A stretch of 64,000 nucleotides of DNA from Kitasatospora sp. GAS204B (GTDB lineage Bacteria > Actinomycetota > Actinomycetes > Streptomycetales > Streptomycetaceae). The notes under the pieces were generated by a model. That model was not told where the DNA came from and did no database searches. It saw nothing but the letters and a program-made list of their open reading frames with translations. Below are positions 23,527 through 32,034 of this stretch, piece by piece; positions within the stretch are counted from its first letter, which is position 1, and each line of letters opens with the position of its first letter. The translations under genes and the position numbers were made by a program. The stretch covers positions 62,001 to 126,000 of the forward strand of contig NZ_JARZAG010000002.1 in assembly GCF_029892155.1 (NCBI RefSeq). The letters are read 5' to 3'.

Positions 23527-25713
23527 GTGGCGCGCAGTGTGTACGTGACCGGCATCGGCCGGGGGGACGGCCGCCAGGCCGTCGAACTCGGGGTCATGGA
23601 GCTGCTCACCCGCCAGGTGGACCGGGTGGGGGTGTTCCGTCCACTGGTGCACGCGCACGCCCCCGGCGAGCCGGGCACCGACCACGTGGTCGAGCTGCTG
23701 CGGGCCCGCTACCGCCTGGACCTGCCGGCCACCGAGCTGTACGGGCTGACCTACGAGCAGGCCGCCGCGCTGCAGGCCGCCCAGGGTCAGGACGAGCTGG
23801 TCGGCGCGCTGGTCGACCGGTTCCGGGCGCTGGAGCGCCGGTGCCAGGCCGTCCTGGTGCTCGGCACCGACTTCGCCGACACCAACATCCCCGACGAGCT
23901 GGCCTTCAACGCCCGTCTGGCCAACGAGTTCGGCGCCTGGGTGCTGCCCGTGGTCGGCGGGCACGACCAGGACCCGCCGGCCGTGATCGCCGAGGTGCTG
24001 GGCGCCCACCGCGCCTACACCGACCTCGGCTGCTCGATCCTGGCGATGATCGCCAACCGGGTGGCCCCCGGCGCCAAGCAGCCGGTGCTGCGCGGGCTGA
24101 CCAGCAAGCTGCCGGTGCCCGCCTACGTGATCCCCGAGGAGCCGGCGCTGGCCGCGCCGACCGTGGCCCAACTGGTCGAGGCGACCGGCGCCGAGGTGCT
24201 GCTCGGCGACGCGGCGGGGCTGGCCCGGGACGTGCGGGGCTTCGTCTTCGGCGGCGCGATGCTGCCCACCTTCCTGCCGGCCCTGACCGAGGGGGCCCTG
24301 GTGGTGACCCCGGGCGACCGGGCCGACCTGCTGATCGGCTCGCTCGCCGCGCACGCCGCCGGTGCGCCGCCGATCGCCGGGGTGCTGCTGACGCTGGCTC
24401 AGCACCCGGGCCCCGACGTGCTGGCGCTGGCCTCCCGGCTGGCCCCCGGCACGCCGGTCGCGGTGGTCCCCGAAGGCAGCTGGCCGACCGCCGCCGCGCT
24501 CACCCCGTTGGAGGGCAAGCTCGGCTCGGACAGCCCGCGGAAGGCCGAGATCGCCCTCGGCCTCTTCGAACTGCACGTGGACACCGCCGAGTTGACCAGC
24601 CGGATCGAGCTGAGCCGGTCCGACCGGGTGACCCCGATGATGTTCGAGCACGAGCTGCTGGAGCGGGCCCGCGGCGCCCGACGGCACGTGGTGCTGCCGG
24701 AGGGCACCGAGGAGCGGGTGCTGCGGGCCACCGAGATCCTGCTGCGCCGCAACATCTGCGACCTGACCCTGCTCGGCGAGGTGGACGCGGTCCGCCGCAA
24801 GGCCGCGAGCCTGGGCATCACGCTGCCGCAGCCCGAGGACGGGGGCGACCGGGCCCAGTTGCGGATCGTCGACCCGGCCGTCAGCCCGCTGCGCCGGCGC
24901 TTCGCCGAGCGCTACGCCGAGCTGCGCGCGCACAAGGGCATGACCGTCGAGCTGGCCGCCGACGTGGTCACCGACGCCAGCTACTTCGGGACCCTGATGG
25001 TGCAGGAGGGGATCGCCGACGGCATGGTCTCCGGCGCCGTGCACTCCACCGCCGCGACCATCCGGCCGGCCTTCGAGGTGATCAAGACCGCGCCGGGCGC
25101 CGCGATCGTCTCCTCGGTCTTCTTCATGTGCCTGGCCGACCGGGTGCTGGTCTACGGCGACTGCGCGGTCAACCCCGACCCCGACGCCCAGCAACTGGCC
25201 GACATCGCGATCCAGTCCGCCGAGACCGCCGCCGCCTTCGGCGTCGAGCCGCGAGTGGCGATGCTCTCCTACTCCACCGGCACCTCCGGCTCGGGCGTGG
25301 ACGTGGACAAGGTCCGCAAGGCCACCGAGCTGGTCCGGGCGCTGCGTCCGGAGCTGCTGGTGGACGGTCCGATCCAGTACGACGCGGCGGTGGACCCGCA
25401 TGTGGCCGCCACCAAGCTGCCGGGCTCCACGGTGGCGGGCCGGGCCAGCGTGCTGATCTTCCCGGACCTGAACACCGGCAACAACACCTACAAGGCCGTG
25501 CAGCGTTCGGCCGGCGCGGTCGCCGTCGGCCCGGTGCTGCAGGGCCTGCGCAAGCCGGTCAACGACCTGTCCCGCGGCGCCCTGGTGCAGGACATCGTCA
25601 ACACCGTGGCGATCACCGCCATCCAGGCGCAGCGGGAGCAGGGCGCCCAACAGGAGCCGCCGGAACTGTCGGAGCCGCCGGAGCTGTCGGAGCACAAGGA
25701 GCAGAGCGCATGA
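23527..25713 (+). CDS. pta: Phosphate acetyltransferase Pta
   Basis: 728-residue long-form Pta converting acetyl-CoA and phosphate to acetyl phosphate. An N-terminal P-loop-like/DRTGG portion (VYVTGIGRGDGRQAVELGVMELL; RGFVFGGAMLPTFL) precedes the PTA_PTB catalytic domain from about residue 375 (TPMMFEHELLERARGARRHVVLPEGTEERVLRA; STGTSGSGVDVDKVRKATE). GTG at 23527 follows GGACGGAGAG. The last residues form an imperfect 6-residue repeat (PPELSE twice), encoded by an 18-bp duplication, and look dispensable. The stop overlaps the ackA ATG by 4 bp, giving a pta-ackA operon for acetate overflow and acetyl-P supply. Confidence 0.95.
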   Translation: MARSVYVTGIGRGDGRQAVELGVMELLTRQVDRVGVFRPLVHAHAPGEPGTDHVVELLRARYRLDLPATELYGLTYEQAAALQAAQGQDELVGALVDRFRALERRCQAVLVLGTDFADTNIPDELAFNARLANEFGAWVLPVVGGHDQDPPAVIAEVLGAHRAYTDLGCSILAMIANRVAPGAKQPVLRGLTSKLPVPAYVIPEEPALAAPTVAQLVEATGAEVLLGDAAGLARDVRGFVFGGAMLPTFLPALTEGALVVTPGDRADLLIGSLAAHAAGAPPIAGVLLTLAQHPGPDVLALASRLAPGTPVAVVPEGSWPTAAALTPLEGKLGSDSPRKAEIALGLFELHVDTAELTSRIELSRSDRVTPMMFEHELLERARGARRHVVLPEGTEERVLRATEILLRRNICDLTLLGEVDAVRRKAASLGITLPQPEDGGDRAQLRIVDPAVSPLRRRFAERYAELRAHKGMTVELAADVVTDASYFGTLMVQEGIADGMVSGAVHSTAATIRPAFEVIKTAPGAAIVSSVFFMCLADRVLVYGDCAVNPDPDAQQLADIAIQSAETAAAFGVEPRVAMLSYSTGTSGSGVDVDKVRKATELVRALRPELLVDGPIQYDAAVDPHVAATKLPGSTVAGRASVLIFPDLNTGNNTYKAVQRSAGAVAVGPVLQGLRKPVNDLSRGALVQDIVNTVAITAIQAQREQGAQQEPPELSEPPELSEHKEQSA
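25654..25689 (+). repeat. 18-bp tandem duplication at the 3' end of pta
   Basis: 25654-25671 and 25672-25689 differ at one base and each encode EPPELS. They lie just before the stop, so the duplication only lengthens the C-terminal tail. Confidence 0.7.
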
Positions 25714-26915
25714 CCGAGGCGACCCGGATCCTGGTGCTCAACGCCGGCTCCTCGTCGGTCAAGTACCAGCTGATCGACATGGTGGACGGCACGCGCCTGG
25801 CGGCCGGCCTGGTGGAGCGGATCGGCGAGCACGGCGGCCGGCTGCTGCACACCCCGCACGGCGGCGAGCGGCGCGAGTCGACGCGGCCCTTCCCCGACCA
25901 CGCGGCCGCGCTCAAGGCGATGGCCGAGGAACTGGCCGCCGACGGCCTGGGCCTGGACTCCCCGGACCTCGCCGCGGTCGGCCACCGGGTGGTGCACGGC
26001 GGCAAGCGGTTCACCGCGCCGACCGTGGTGGACGACGAGGTGCTGACCGAGATCCGCCGCCTGGTGCCGGTGGCCCCGCTGCACAACCCGGCCAACATCA
26101 CCGGGATCGAGGTGGCCCGGGCGCTGCGTCCCGACCTGCCGCAGATCGCGGTCTTCGACACCGCCTTCCACACCACGATCCCCGAGCACGCGGCCCGTTA
26201 CGCGATCGACCCGGCGGTGGCCGACGAGCACCGGGTGCGCCGCTACGGCTTCCACGGCACCTCGCACCAGTACGTCTCCCGGGCCACCGCGCGGCTGCTC
26301 GGCCGGGCGCCGAGCGAGCTCAACGTGATCGTGCTGCACCTGGGCAACGGCGCCTCCGCCTCGGCGGTGGCGGGCGGGGTGTGCGTGGAGACCTCGATGG
26401 GGCTGACCCCGCTGGAGGGGCTGGTGATGGGCACCCGCTCGGGCGACATCGACCCGGGCGTGATCTTCCACCTGCACCGGGTCGGCGGCCTGTCCATCGA
26501 CGAGATCGACGAGCTGCTGAACCGGCGCAGCGGCCTGCTGGGCCTGTGCGGGGAGAACGACATGCGCGAGGTCATGCGCCGCACCGAGGCCGGCGACCCG
26601 GCCGCCGAACTGGCCTTCAACGCCTACGTCCACCGGTTGCGCAAGTACCTCGGCGGCTACTACGCGGTGCTCGGCCGGGTGGACGCGATCGCCTTCACCG
26701 CCGGGGTCGGCGAGAACGCGGCGCCGGTGCGCGCGGCGGCCACCGCCGGCCTGGAGGCGCTCGGGATCGCGGTGGATCCGGAGCTGAACTCGGTCCGCTC
26801 CACCGAGGCCCGGGTGATCTCGCCCCCGTACGCCCGGGTCACGGTGGCCGTGGTGCCCACCGACGAGGAGCTGGAGATCGCCCAGCAGGCGTACACGCTG
26901 GTCCGAAACAGTTAA
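25710..26915 (+). CDS. ackA: Acetate kinase AckA
   Basis: 401-residue ASKHA-fold kinase that interconverts acetyl phosphate and acetate with ATP formation. The ATG at 25710 overlaps the pta stop. Motifs: LVLNAGSSSVKYQL (phosphate-1), GHRVVHGGKRF, FDTAFHTTIP, VLHLGNGASASAV and MGLTPLEGLVMGTRSGDIDPG, then FTAGVGENAAPVR. Length fits the family. It is coupled to pta and followed 62 bases later by pyk, which has its own promoter-like -10 box. Confidence 0.96.
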   Translation: MTEATRILVLNAGSSSVKYQLIDMVDGTRLAAGLVERIGEHGGRLLHTPHGGERRESTRPFPDHAAALKAMAEELAADGLGLDSPDLAAVGHRVVHGGKRFTAPTVVDDEVLTEIRRLVPVAPLHNPANITGIEVARALRPDLPQIAVFDTAFHTTIPEHAARYAIDPAVADEHRVRRYGFHGTSHQYVSRATARLLGRAPSELNVIVLHLGNGASASAVAGGVCVETSMGLTPLEGLVMGTRSGDIDPGVIFHLHRVGGLSIDEIDELLNRRSGLLGLCGENDMREVMRRTEAGDPAAELAFNAYVHRLRKYLGGYYAVLGRVDAIAFTAGVGENAAPVRAAATAGLEALGIAVDPELNSVRSTEARVISPPYARVTVAVVPTDEELEIAQQAYTLVRNS

Positions 26916-26964
26916 CAGCTGTTGTCGGAGGTTCGTCCCAATCCCCGGGAATAACTCGTACGGA

Positions 26965-26970
26965 TAGGAT
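26965..26970 (+). promoter_or_regulatory. -10 box TAGGAT for pyk, leaderless geometry
   Basis: TAGGAT, a standard streptomycete -10 form, lies 7 bases before the pyk ATG at 26978, so the mRNA would begin at or next to the start codon. AGGAT could also serve as a weak ribosome binding site. The expected -35 position (about 26942-26947, TCCCCG) is not consensus. Confidence 0.55.
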
Positions 26971-26977
26971 CATCCAT

Positions 26978-28408
26978 ATGCGCCGAGCGAAAATTGTCTG
27001 CACCCTGGGTCCGGCCACGGACTCCTACGAACAGCTGAAGGCCATCGTCGAAGCGGGGATGAACGTCGCCCGCCTGAACATGAGCCACGGCTCCCACGCG
27101 GAGCACGAGGAGCGGTACCGCAAGGTCCGCCAGGTGTCCCAGGACACCGGCCGCACCATCGGTGTGCTGGCCGACCTGCAGGGCCCAAAGATCCGTCTGG
27201 CGACCTTCGCCAACGGCCCGGTGACCGTTGACAACGGCGACACGTTCACCATCACCACCGAAGACGTCCCCGGTGACCAGTACAGCTGCGGCACCACCTA
27301 CAAGGGCCTGCCCGGCGACGTGAAGCCCGGCGACCCGATCCTGATCAACGATGGCGTCATCGCCCTGGAGGTCGTCAGCGTCGACGGCCCGCGGGTGAAG
27401 ACCGTGGTGATCGAGGGCGGGGTGCTCTCCAACAACAAGGGCATCAACCTGCCCGGCGCGGCCGTCAACGTGCCCGCGCTGTCCGAGAAGGACAAGGACG
27501 ACCTGCGGTTCTCGCTGCGGCTCGGCGTCGACATGGTCGCGCTCTCCTTCGTGCGCAACGCCGGTGACATCGACGACGTGCACAAGGTGATGGACGAGGT
27601 CGGGATCCGGGTCCCGGTGATCGCCAAGATCGAGAAGCCGCAGGCGGTCGAGGCGATGGAGGAGATCGTCCTCGCCTTCGACGCGATCATGGTCGCCCGT
27701 GGCGACCTGGCCGTCGAGTACCCGCTGGAGAAGGTGCCGCTGGTCCAGAAGAAGCTGATCACGCTGGCCCGCCGGAACGCCAAGCCGGTCATCGTCGCCA
27801 CCCAGATGATGGAGTCGATGATCCACGCCTCGCGCCCGACCCGCGCCGAGGTCTCCGACGTCGCCAACGCGATCCTGGACGGCACCGACGCGGTGATGCT
27901 CTCCGCCGAGTCCAGCGTCGGCAAGTTCCCGGTCGAGACGGTCAAGACGATGAGCCGGATCGCCGAGCAGGCCGAGGCCGAGCTGCTGGCCCAGGGCCTG
28001 CAGCCGCTCAACCCGGGCCGCAAGCCCCGCACCCAGGGCGGCTCGGTGGCCCGCGCGGCCTGCGAGCTGGGCGACTTCCTGAACGCCCAGGCGCTGGTGG
28101 CCTTCACCAAGTCCGGTGACACCGCCCGCCGCCTGTCCCGCTACCGCTCCCCGATCCCGGTGATCGCCTTCACCCCGGACGCGGCCACCCGCAACCAGCT
28201 CTCGCTGAGCTGGGGCGTCGAGGCGTACGTGACCGAGCAGGTGGCCACCACCGACGAGATGGTGCTGCAGGTCGACCAGGAGCTGCTCAGCATGAAGCGG
28301 CTCAGCGAGGGCGAGACGGTGATCGTCACCGCCGGTTCGCCGCCCGGCGTGCCCGGCAACACCAACATGGTGCAGGTGCACCACCTGGGGTCCCGCGTCG
28401 GCCTCTGA
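26978..28408 (+). CDS. pyk: Pyruvate kinase
   Basis: 476-residue glycolytic enzyme transferring phosphate from phosphoenolpyruvate to ADP. Complete family motifs: AKIVCTLGPAT at the start, MNVARLNMSHGSH, IAKIEKPQAVEAMEEI, the catalytic region IMVARGDLAVEYPLEKVP, VIVATQMMESMI and TDAVMLSAESSVGKFPVE, then the C-terminal domain. The ATG at 26978 opens directly with MRRAKIVCTLGPATDSYEQ. Its upstream gap is short and contains a -10 box but no good Shine-Dalgarno, so it is probably leaderless. It follows ackA and is terminated by a very strong hairpin shared with the convergent gene. Confidence 0.97.
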   Translation: MRRAKIVCTLGPATDSYEQLKAIVEAGMNVARLNMSHGSHAEHEERYRKVRQVSQDTGRTIGVLADLQGPKIRLATFANGPVTVDNGDTFTITTEDVPGDQYSCGTTYKGLPGDVKPGDPILINDGVIALEVVSVDGPRVKTVVIEGGVLSNNKGINLPGAAVNVPALSEKDKDDLRFSLRLGVDMVALSFVRNAGDIDDVHKVMDEVGIRVPVIAKIEKPQAVEAMEEIVLAFDAIMVARGDLAVEYPLEKVPLVQKKLITLARRNAKPVIVATQMMESMIHASRPTRAEVSDVANAILDGTDAVMLSAESSVGKFPVETVKTMSRIAEQAEAELLAQGLQPLNPGRKPRTQGGSVARAACELGDFLNAQALVAFTKSGDTARRLSRYRSPIPVIAFTPDAATRNQLSLSWGVEAYVTEQVATTDEMVLQVDQELLSMKRLSEGETVIVTAGSPPGVPGNTNMVQVHHLGSRVGL

Positions 28409-28418
28409 GGCGACGTCA

Positions 28419-28474
28419 GCAAGCCGATGGGCCCCTCCGAAGCTGCTTCGCTTCGGAGGGGCCCATCGGCTTGC
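28419..28474. terminator. 25-bp bidirectional terminator between pyk and the secreted protein gene
   Basis: Arms 28419-28443 and 28450-28474 are perfect reverse complements over 25 bp with a 6-base loop (TGCTTC). It stands 10 bases after pyk and 10 bases beyond the convergent minus-strand stop at 28485, so it serves both. Confidence 0.9.
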
Positions 28475-28484
28475 CGTCGGGACG

Positions 28485-29936
28485 TCAGTGCCCGTACGGG
28501 TAGGGCTCGGTGTCGTTGTACATGTGCATGCCCGGGATGGTCAGGGTGCCGCCGAACTGGCCGGCCTGGACGGCGGTGACCCCGGTCATGGTGATGTCGA
28601 GCGGGATCGGCACCAGGCCGATCAGGTCGTAGAGCCAGGTCGGCAGCGTGTCGGGGGTCAGCGTGATGGTGCCCAGCGGCGGCAGCGGGATGCCGTACAG
28701 GGCGGACAGCTCACCGCTGAGGCTCTCGACGTACATGGTGATCGGGCCGTTGACCATGGTCGAGGTGCTGCCGGGGGCGCCCTTGACGTGGAAGGTCTGG
28801 GGCGGGGTGTTGCCGTACCCGGTGTTCTCGAGGGTCGACATGTCGAGATTGTCGATGTCCACCGCGCTGACGGTGAACTTGAGCACCCGCTTGGTGCCGG
28901 TCGGCGAGTGCACCTCGTAGACGCCGCCGAAGACCGCACCGTGCAGCGCGAGCCTGGTGGTCTTCAGGGTCCAGTTCTGGTCCGGCACCACCTGGCCGCC
29001 CGGGACCGTGGCGGCCGCGACCTTGCTGGTGTCCACCGGGCAGAGCGGGCGGGTGTCGCCGTTCGCCAGGGCTGAGGCGACCGCGGCGGGCCCGGCGGCG
29101 CCGCTCGGCGCCGGGGAGCCGCTGGGGGCCGTGCTCGGGGCGCTGGAGGGCGAGGCGCTGGACGAGGCGCTCGGGGTCTTGCCGGTGGTACTGGAGGGCG
29201 TGCTGGACGGCGTACCGCTCGGCGTGGCCGGGGCGGGGGTCACGGGAGCCGCGGGCGTGCCGGCTGCGGGCGTGCCGGGCTGGGCGGTGGCCGGGGTGCT
29301 CGGGGTGACCGGAGCGCCGACCTGGGGAGCGGCGGGCGGCGGGGTGCTCGGGGTGGACTTCGGCTGCGGCTGGTTCTGGTGGTTCGGGTCGAAGATCCCG
29401 GTGATGCCGTTGATGATGTCGCCGAGCAGGCCGCCGCCGCTGCCGCTGCTGTCGTCCGCCTGCACCACGTGACTGGTGACGGCGGCCGCGGCCTGCTGCT
29501 GCGCGCCCGGGCTCGCGGTCGGGCCCGCGGTCGGCGGGACGAAGGCGGCACCCACCTGCTGGCCGGTGCCGCTCGCCACCTGGCCGGTGCCGCTCGCCGA
29601 CGCCTTGGTGGGGCTCGCAGCCGTCTTGGTGGGGCTCGTCGGGGCCGTGGTGGGGCTCGCCGACGCCGTGGTGGGGCTCGGGTTCGGGACCGGGGTGAGC
29701 TGGCTCTTGGGGACCTGGGTGATGGTCACCGGGGCGTTCGCGGCGGGCGCGCAGGAGGTGCCGGCGGTCGTCGCGGCGGAGGCCAGCTCGGGCAGTACCG
29801 TGCTGCCCATCAGCAGGGCCGTCGGGACGGCCGTGAAGGCCAGTAGCCGGGCCCGCTTGCGGCCGCTCACCCGGGGCGCGGCGTGCCGCGGCCCCTCGGT
29901 CGGCTGCTGCGCCTGCTCTCCCCCGTTGCCGGTCAC
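28485..29936 (-). CDS. Secreted protein with Ser/Pro/Thr linker and DUF6230-like C-terminal domain
   Basis: 483 residues. The GTG at 29936 overlaps the stop of the DUF6114 gene (GTGA), so it is co-translated. Signal peptide: basic RKRAR, hydrophobic AFTAVPTALLMGSTVLPEL, cleavage likely at ASA-A (about residue 53). Then about 230 residues rich in Pro/Ser/Thr/Ala/Gln, with only the segment SGGGLLGDIINGITGIFDPN (about 165-185) likely ordered. The last 170 residues form a beta-rich domain (RLALHGAVFGGVYEV; FTVSAVDIDNLDM; GTLTIPGMHMYN). Two Cys (CAPAANA and LCPVD) may form a disulphide. By eye the C-terminal domain resembles the DUF6230 protein at 30688 (TLHGTNFAQFGSVDV; ISAFDKASIHNL; GTFALPGLNLNI). 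Function unknown; outer-surface or lipid-related is a guess. Confidence 0.8.
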   Translation of the reverse strand: MTGNGGEQAQQPTEGPRHAAPRVSGRKRARLLAFTAVPTALLMGSTVLPELASAATTAGTSCAPAANAPVTITQVPKSQLTPVPNPSPTTASASPTTAPTSPTKTAASPTKASASGTGQVASGTGQQVGAAFVPPTAGPTASPGAQQQAAAAVTSHVVQADDSSGSGGGLLGDIINGITGIFDPNHQNQPQPKSTPSTPPPAAPQVGAPVTPSTPATAQPGTPAAGTPAAPVTPAPATPSGTPSSTPSSTTGKTPSASSSASPSSAPSTAPSGSPAPSGAAGPAAVASALANGDTRPLCPVDTSKVAAATVPGGQVVPDQNWTLKTTRLALHGAVFGGVYEVHSPTGTKRVLKFTVSAVDIDNLDMSTLENTGYGNTPPQTFHVKGAPGSTSTMVNGPITMYVESLSGELSALYGIPLPPLGTITLTPDTLPTWLYDLIGLVPIPLDITMTGVTAVQAGQFGGTLTIPGMHMYNDTEPYPYGH

Positions 29937-30520
29937 CGCACCTCTCCCGCCTGCTCGGTCGTGCCGGGCTGCTCGGGCAGCAGCATGGTCTGCTCGGTGG
30001 GCTCGGCAGCGGGCTCGCCCGGCTGCTCCGCCACGGCCTGCTCCGCCACGGCCTGCGCGGGGACGGACATCGCCACACCCGGGTCGACCGCGGCCTCGGC
30101 CACCGGAATCGGCTCCTTGAGCGGCGCCCAGGAGCAGAGCAGCCCGCCGCCGAGCAGTCCGAGGATCAGGCCCATCCCGAACCCGCCGAGGTTGGAGACC
30201 GGGACCGAGATCAGCGTCAGGATGGTGACGGCGATGCCGCAGAAGACTCTGGTGGCCGGCTGGAACCAGGCCGAGACCCCGAGCGCGATCATCAGCAGGC
30301 CGATCACCAGCGAGCCGGAGCCGGCCGTGGTGGACATCGTCATCGTGACCCCGGAGAGGGTCAGGTGCGCGTACGGGAAGTACAGGATCGGTACCCCGCC
30401 GACGATCGACACCAGGCCGCCCCAGAACGGCCGGGTCCGGCGCCAGGCGCGGAACCTCAGCCGCACCCGGGTGAACAGGCCGGCACCGTCGGGCCAGAGG
30501 GGGGCAGTTGCGCTGGTCAC
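29933..30520 (-). CDS. DUF6114 family integral membrane protein
   Basis: 195 residues. The GTG at 30520 has GAGGAG 8 bases upstream. After a basic start (TRVRLRFRAWRRTRPFWGG) come four hydrophobic segments (about residues 35-125: LVSIVGGVPILYFPYA, SLVIGLLMIALGVSAWF, FCGIAVTILTLISVPV, MGLILGLLGGGLLCSW), then an acidic cytoplasmic tail of about 60 residues with repeated AVAEQ units. DUF6114 proteins are typically found beside DUF6230 proteins in actinomycetes, as here. The gap of 167 bases to the DUF6230 gene and the overlap with the downstream gene suggest one operon. Function unknown. Confidence 0.85.
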   Translation of the reverse strand: MTSATAPLWPDGAGLFTRVRLRFRAWRRTRPFWGGLVSIVGGVPILYFPYAHLTLSGVTMTMSTTAGSGSLVIGLLMIALGVSAWFQPATRVFCGIAVTILTLISVPVSNLGGFGMGLILGLLGGGLLCSWAPLKEPIPVAEAAVDPGVAMSVPAQAVAEQAVAEQPGEPAAEPTEQTMLLPEQPGTTEQAGEVR

Positions 30521-30687
30521 GATGGAACTCCTCGTGGGTCTGTCCGAGGGGGGAGCTTGGGGTGTGCGGCCAGGGGACGGCTCGAATCGCGCCGCCCCCT
30601 GGCCGCCGGGACCGCTCGGGCGGCCTCGGGTCATCCGTTCATCCGTACCGGGTGCGCGGCTGGGCCGGACGCACCGTCAGGGGCGGA

Positions 30688-31347
30688 TCAGTAGCACTCC
30701 TTGTCGCCCGACACGATGTTCAGGTTCAGGCCGGGCAGTGCGAAGGTCCCCGCGGAGGTGGCCCAAGCGGTCTGCTGGACACCCGACAGGTCGGCCGTCT
30801 GGGCGGACTGCGCGAAGCCGGTGGCGCCGCTCGGCAGGCCACTGCCGTCGGCGGCCTTCCAACCGTTGGTGGCGCTGCCGCTCAGGGTGGAGGCGTCCCG
30901 GCCGATGTCGATGTTCTGGAACGTCGCGTCGGCCTTCAGCTGGTTCAGGTCGATCAGCAGGTTGGAGGCCTGGACCTGGCGCGCGTCGGTGGAGATGTCA
31001 CCGGACACCGGGTCGGTGCCGGCGTGCAGCTGCAGGGTGTAGGTGCCGAGCGGGCCCAGGTTGTAGACCACCGACTGGCACAGGTTGTGGATGCTGGCCT
31101 TGTCGAAGGCCGAGATCGCGACCACGTGCGGGCTCTTGTCGGAGCCCACGTCGACCGAGCCGAACTGGGCGAAGTTGGTGCCGTGCAGGGTGTCGGCGGT
31201 CACCTTGAACTGCTGACCGGAGACACTGAACGAGGCGGCCAGCGCGCTCTGCGCGATGCTCACCCCGACCACCGCGGTGGCGGCGATGCTGGGCACCATG
31301 ACGAGGGCGAAGCGCTTCCAGCGGGTCTTGCCATAAGTCTGGGACAT
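30688..31347 (-). CDS. DUF6230 family exported protein
   Basis: 219 residues. The ATG at 31347 has AAGGAGG 7 bases upstream, an ideal site, and replaces a longer open frame. Signal: RWKR, hydrophobic FALVMVPSIAATAVVGVSIA, cleavage around SALAA (about residue 35). The mature part is beta-rich: FSVSGQQFKVTADTLHGTNF, VAISAFDKASIHNLCQSV, LIDLNQLKADATFQNIDIG and GTFALPGLNLNI, ending KECY; two Cys could pair. Some database entries label relatives cholesterol esterase, but no catalytic motif is visible, so that label is unsupported. It is the first gene of the DUF6230-DUF6114-secreted-protein set. Confidence 0.87.
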   Translation of the reverse strand: MSQTYGKTRWKRFALVMVPSIAATAVVGVSIAQSALAASFSVSGQQFKVTADTLHGTNFAQFGSVDVGSDKSPHVVAISAFDKASIHNLCQSVVYNLGPLGTYTLQLHAGTDPVSGDISTDARQVQASNLLIDLNQLKADATFQNIDIGRDASTLSGSATNGWKAADGSGLPSGATGFAQSAQTADLSGVQQTAWATSAGTFALPGLNLNIVSGDKECY

Positions 31348-32024
31348 GCGTGTCCTCCTTCTCGGACGTACATCTCCGGTCGGGTCCGACACGCTGCGCG
31401 GATCCCGTCCTGGGATGGGAGAAGAGCTACGTCCTCGGTAGCCGATAGCACCGTCGTCGAGCAGGACAACCTGACGACGGGCGATCACCCCCGAGCGACA
31501 ACCAAGCGACCGCACGGGGCCGCGCGGTCCGACGAGGACAGGAACCGCGGTGGGACGCGGACACCCCCCTGCCCTCAACCGCCGGACGGCGCCGGCGGTT
31601 ACCTGGTGGGGATCCCGTACCGCACATGTCCGGCAGACTGCCGGAGCGTGAAGTGAGGGACCAGGCGAGGCCGATCGTGCTGGAATCCCGGCCGAAGCAC
31701 AAGGGGTGCGTTACTGACGGGTAATCCAATACCCATGGGTGATGATCATGAGTTGAGCATGACATCAACGCAGCGTGACGAAAACCGGCCACCGCTCCGC
31801 AGAAATCTCCTGGAAACAGGAAGGAAACACCGCCGCGCGGTCACCAGAGGTGATCGCGCGGCGGTGTTGTCAAGATTTGATAAACCCTCACGGAGTTGAC
31901 ACGAATGTCGGTTTATCACTGCCGATCATCGACGACACCGCAGGTCACCCGCCGTGCCATCAGCGGCACCCGAGGTCGCGTCAGCAGAGGCTCGGTCAGA
32001 ACAGGCTCGATCAGAACAGGCCGG
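31348..32024. other. 677-base region between the DUF6230 operon and ybbN-like gene
   Basis: No supported gene. The half near 31690-31920 is AT-richer than its surroundings and includes GGGTA/TACCC and CCCATGGG inverted repeats (31720-31740) in a likely promoter zone for the DUF6230 gene. A 20-bp hairpin is at 31826-31868, a 9-bp dyad (TGATAAACC / GGTTTATCA) at 31878-31918, and repeated TCAGAACAGG at 31996-32034 runs into the next gene's stop. Confidence 0.5.
31826..31868 (-). terminator. 20-bp hairpin downstream of the thioredoxin-TPR gene
   Basis: Arms 31826-31845 and 31849-31868 pair over 20 bp with one G-T pair and a 3-base loop. Read on the minus strand it is followed by a T-rich tract (TTTCCTTCCTGTTT), which suits a terminator for the minus-strand gene ending at 32025, although 157 bases away. 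Confidence 0.65.
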
Positions 32025-32034
32025 TCAGAACAGG
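31996..32034. repeat. Three copies of TCAGAACAGG around a stop codon
   Basis: Identical 10-base units at 31996-32005, 32011-32020 and 32025-32034. On the minus strand each reads CCTGTTCTGA; the first (32034-32025) contains the true stop (Leu-Phe-stop) of the thioredoxin gene. A local tandem duplication of the gene end. Confidence 0.6.

Noticed and set aside
30688..31347. Cholesterol esterase function for the DUF6230 protein
   Set aside because: A label used in some databases; no Ser-His-Asp hydrolase elbow is visible in the sequence.
31427..31792. 121-residue minus-strand frame upstream of the DUF6230 gene
   Set aside because: Pro/Arg/Ser/Cys-rich, no start signal; it overlaps the likely promoter region.
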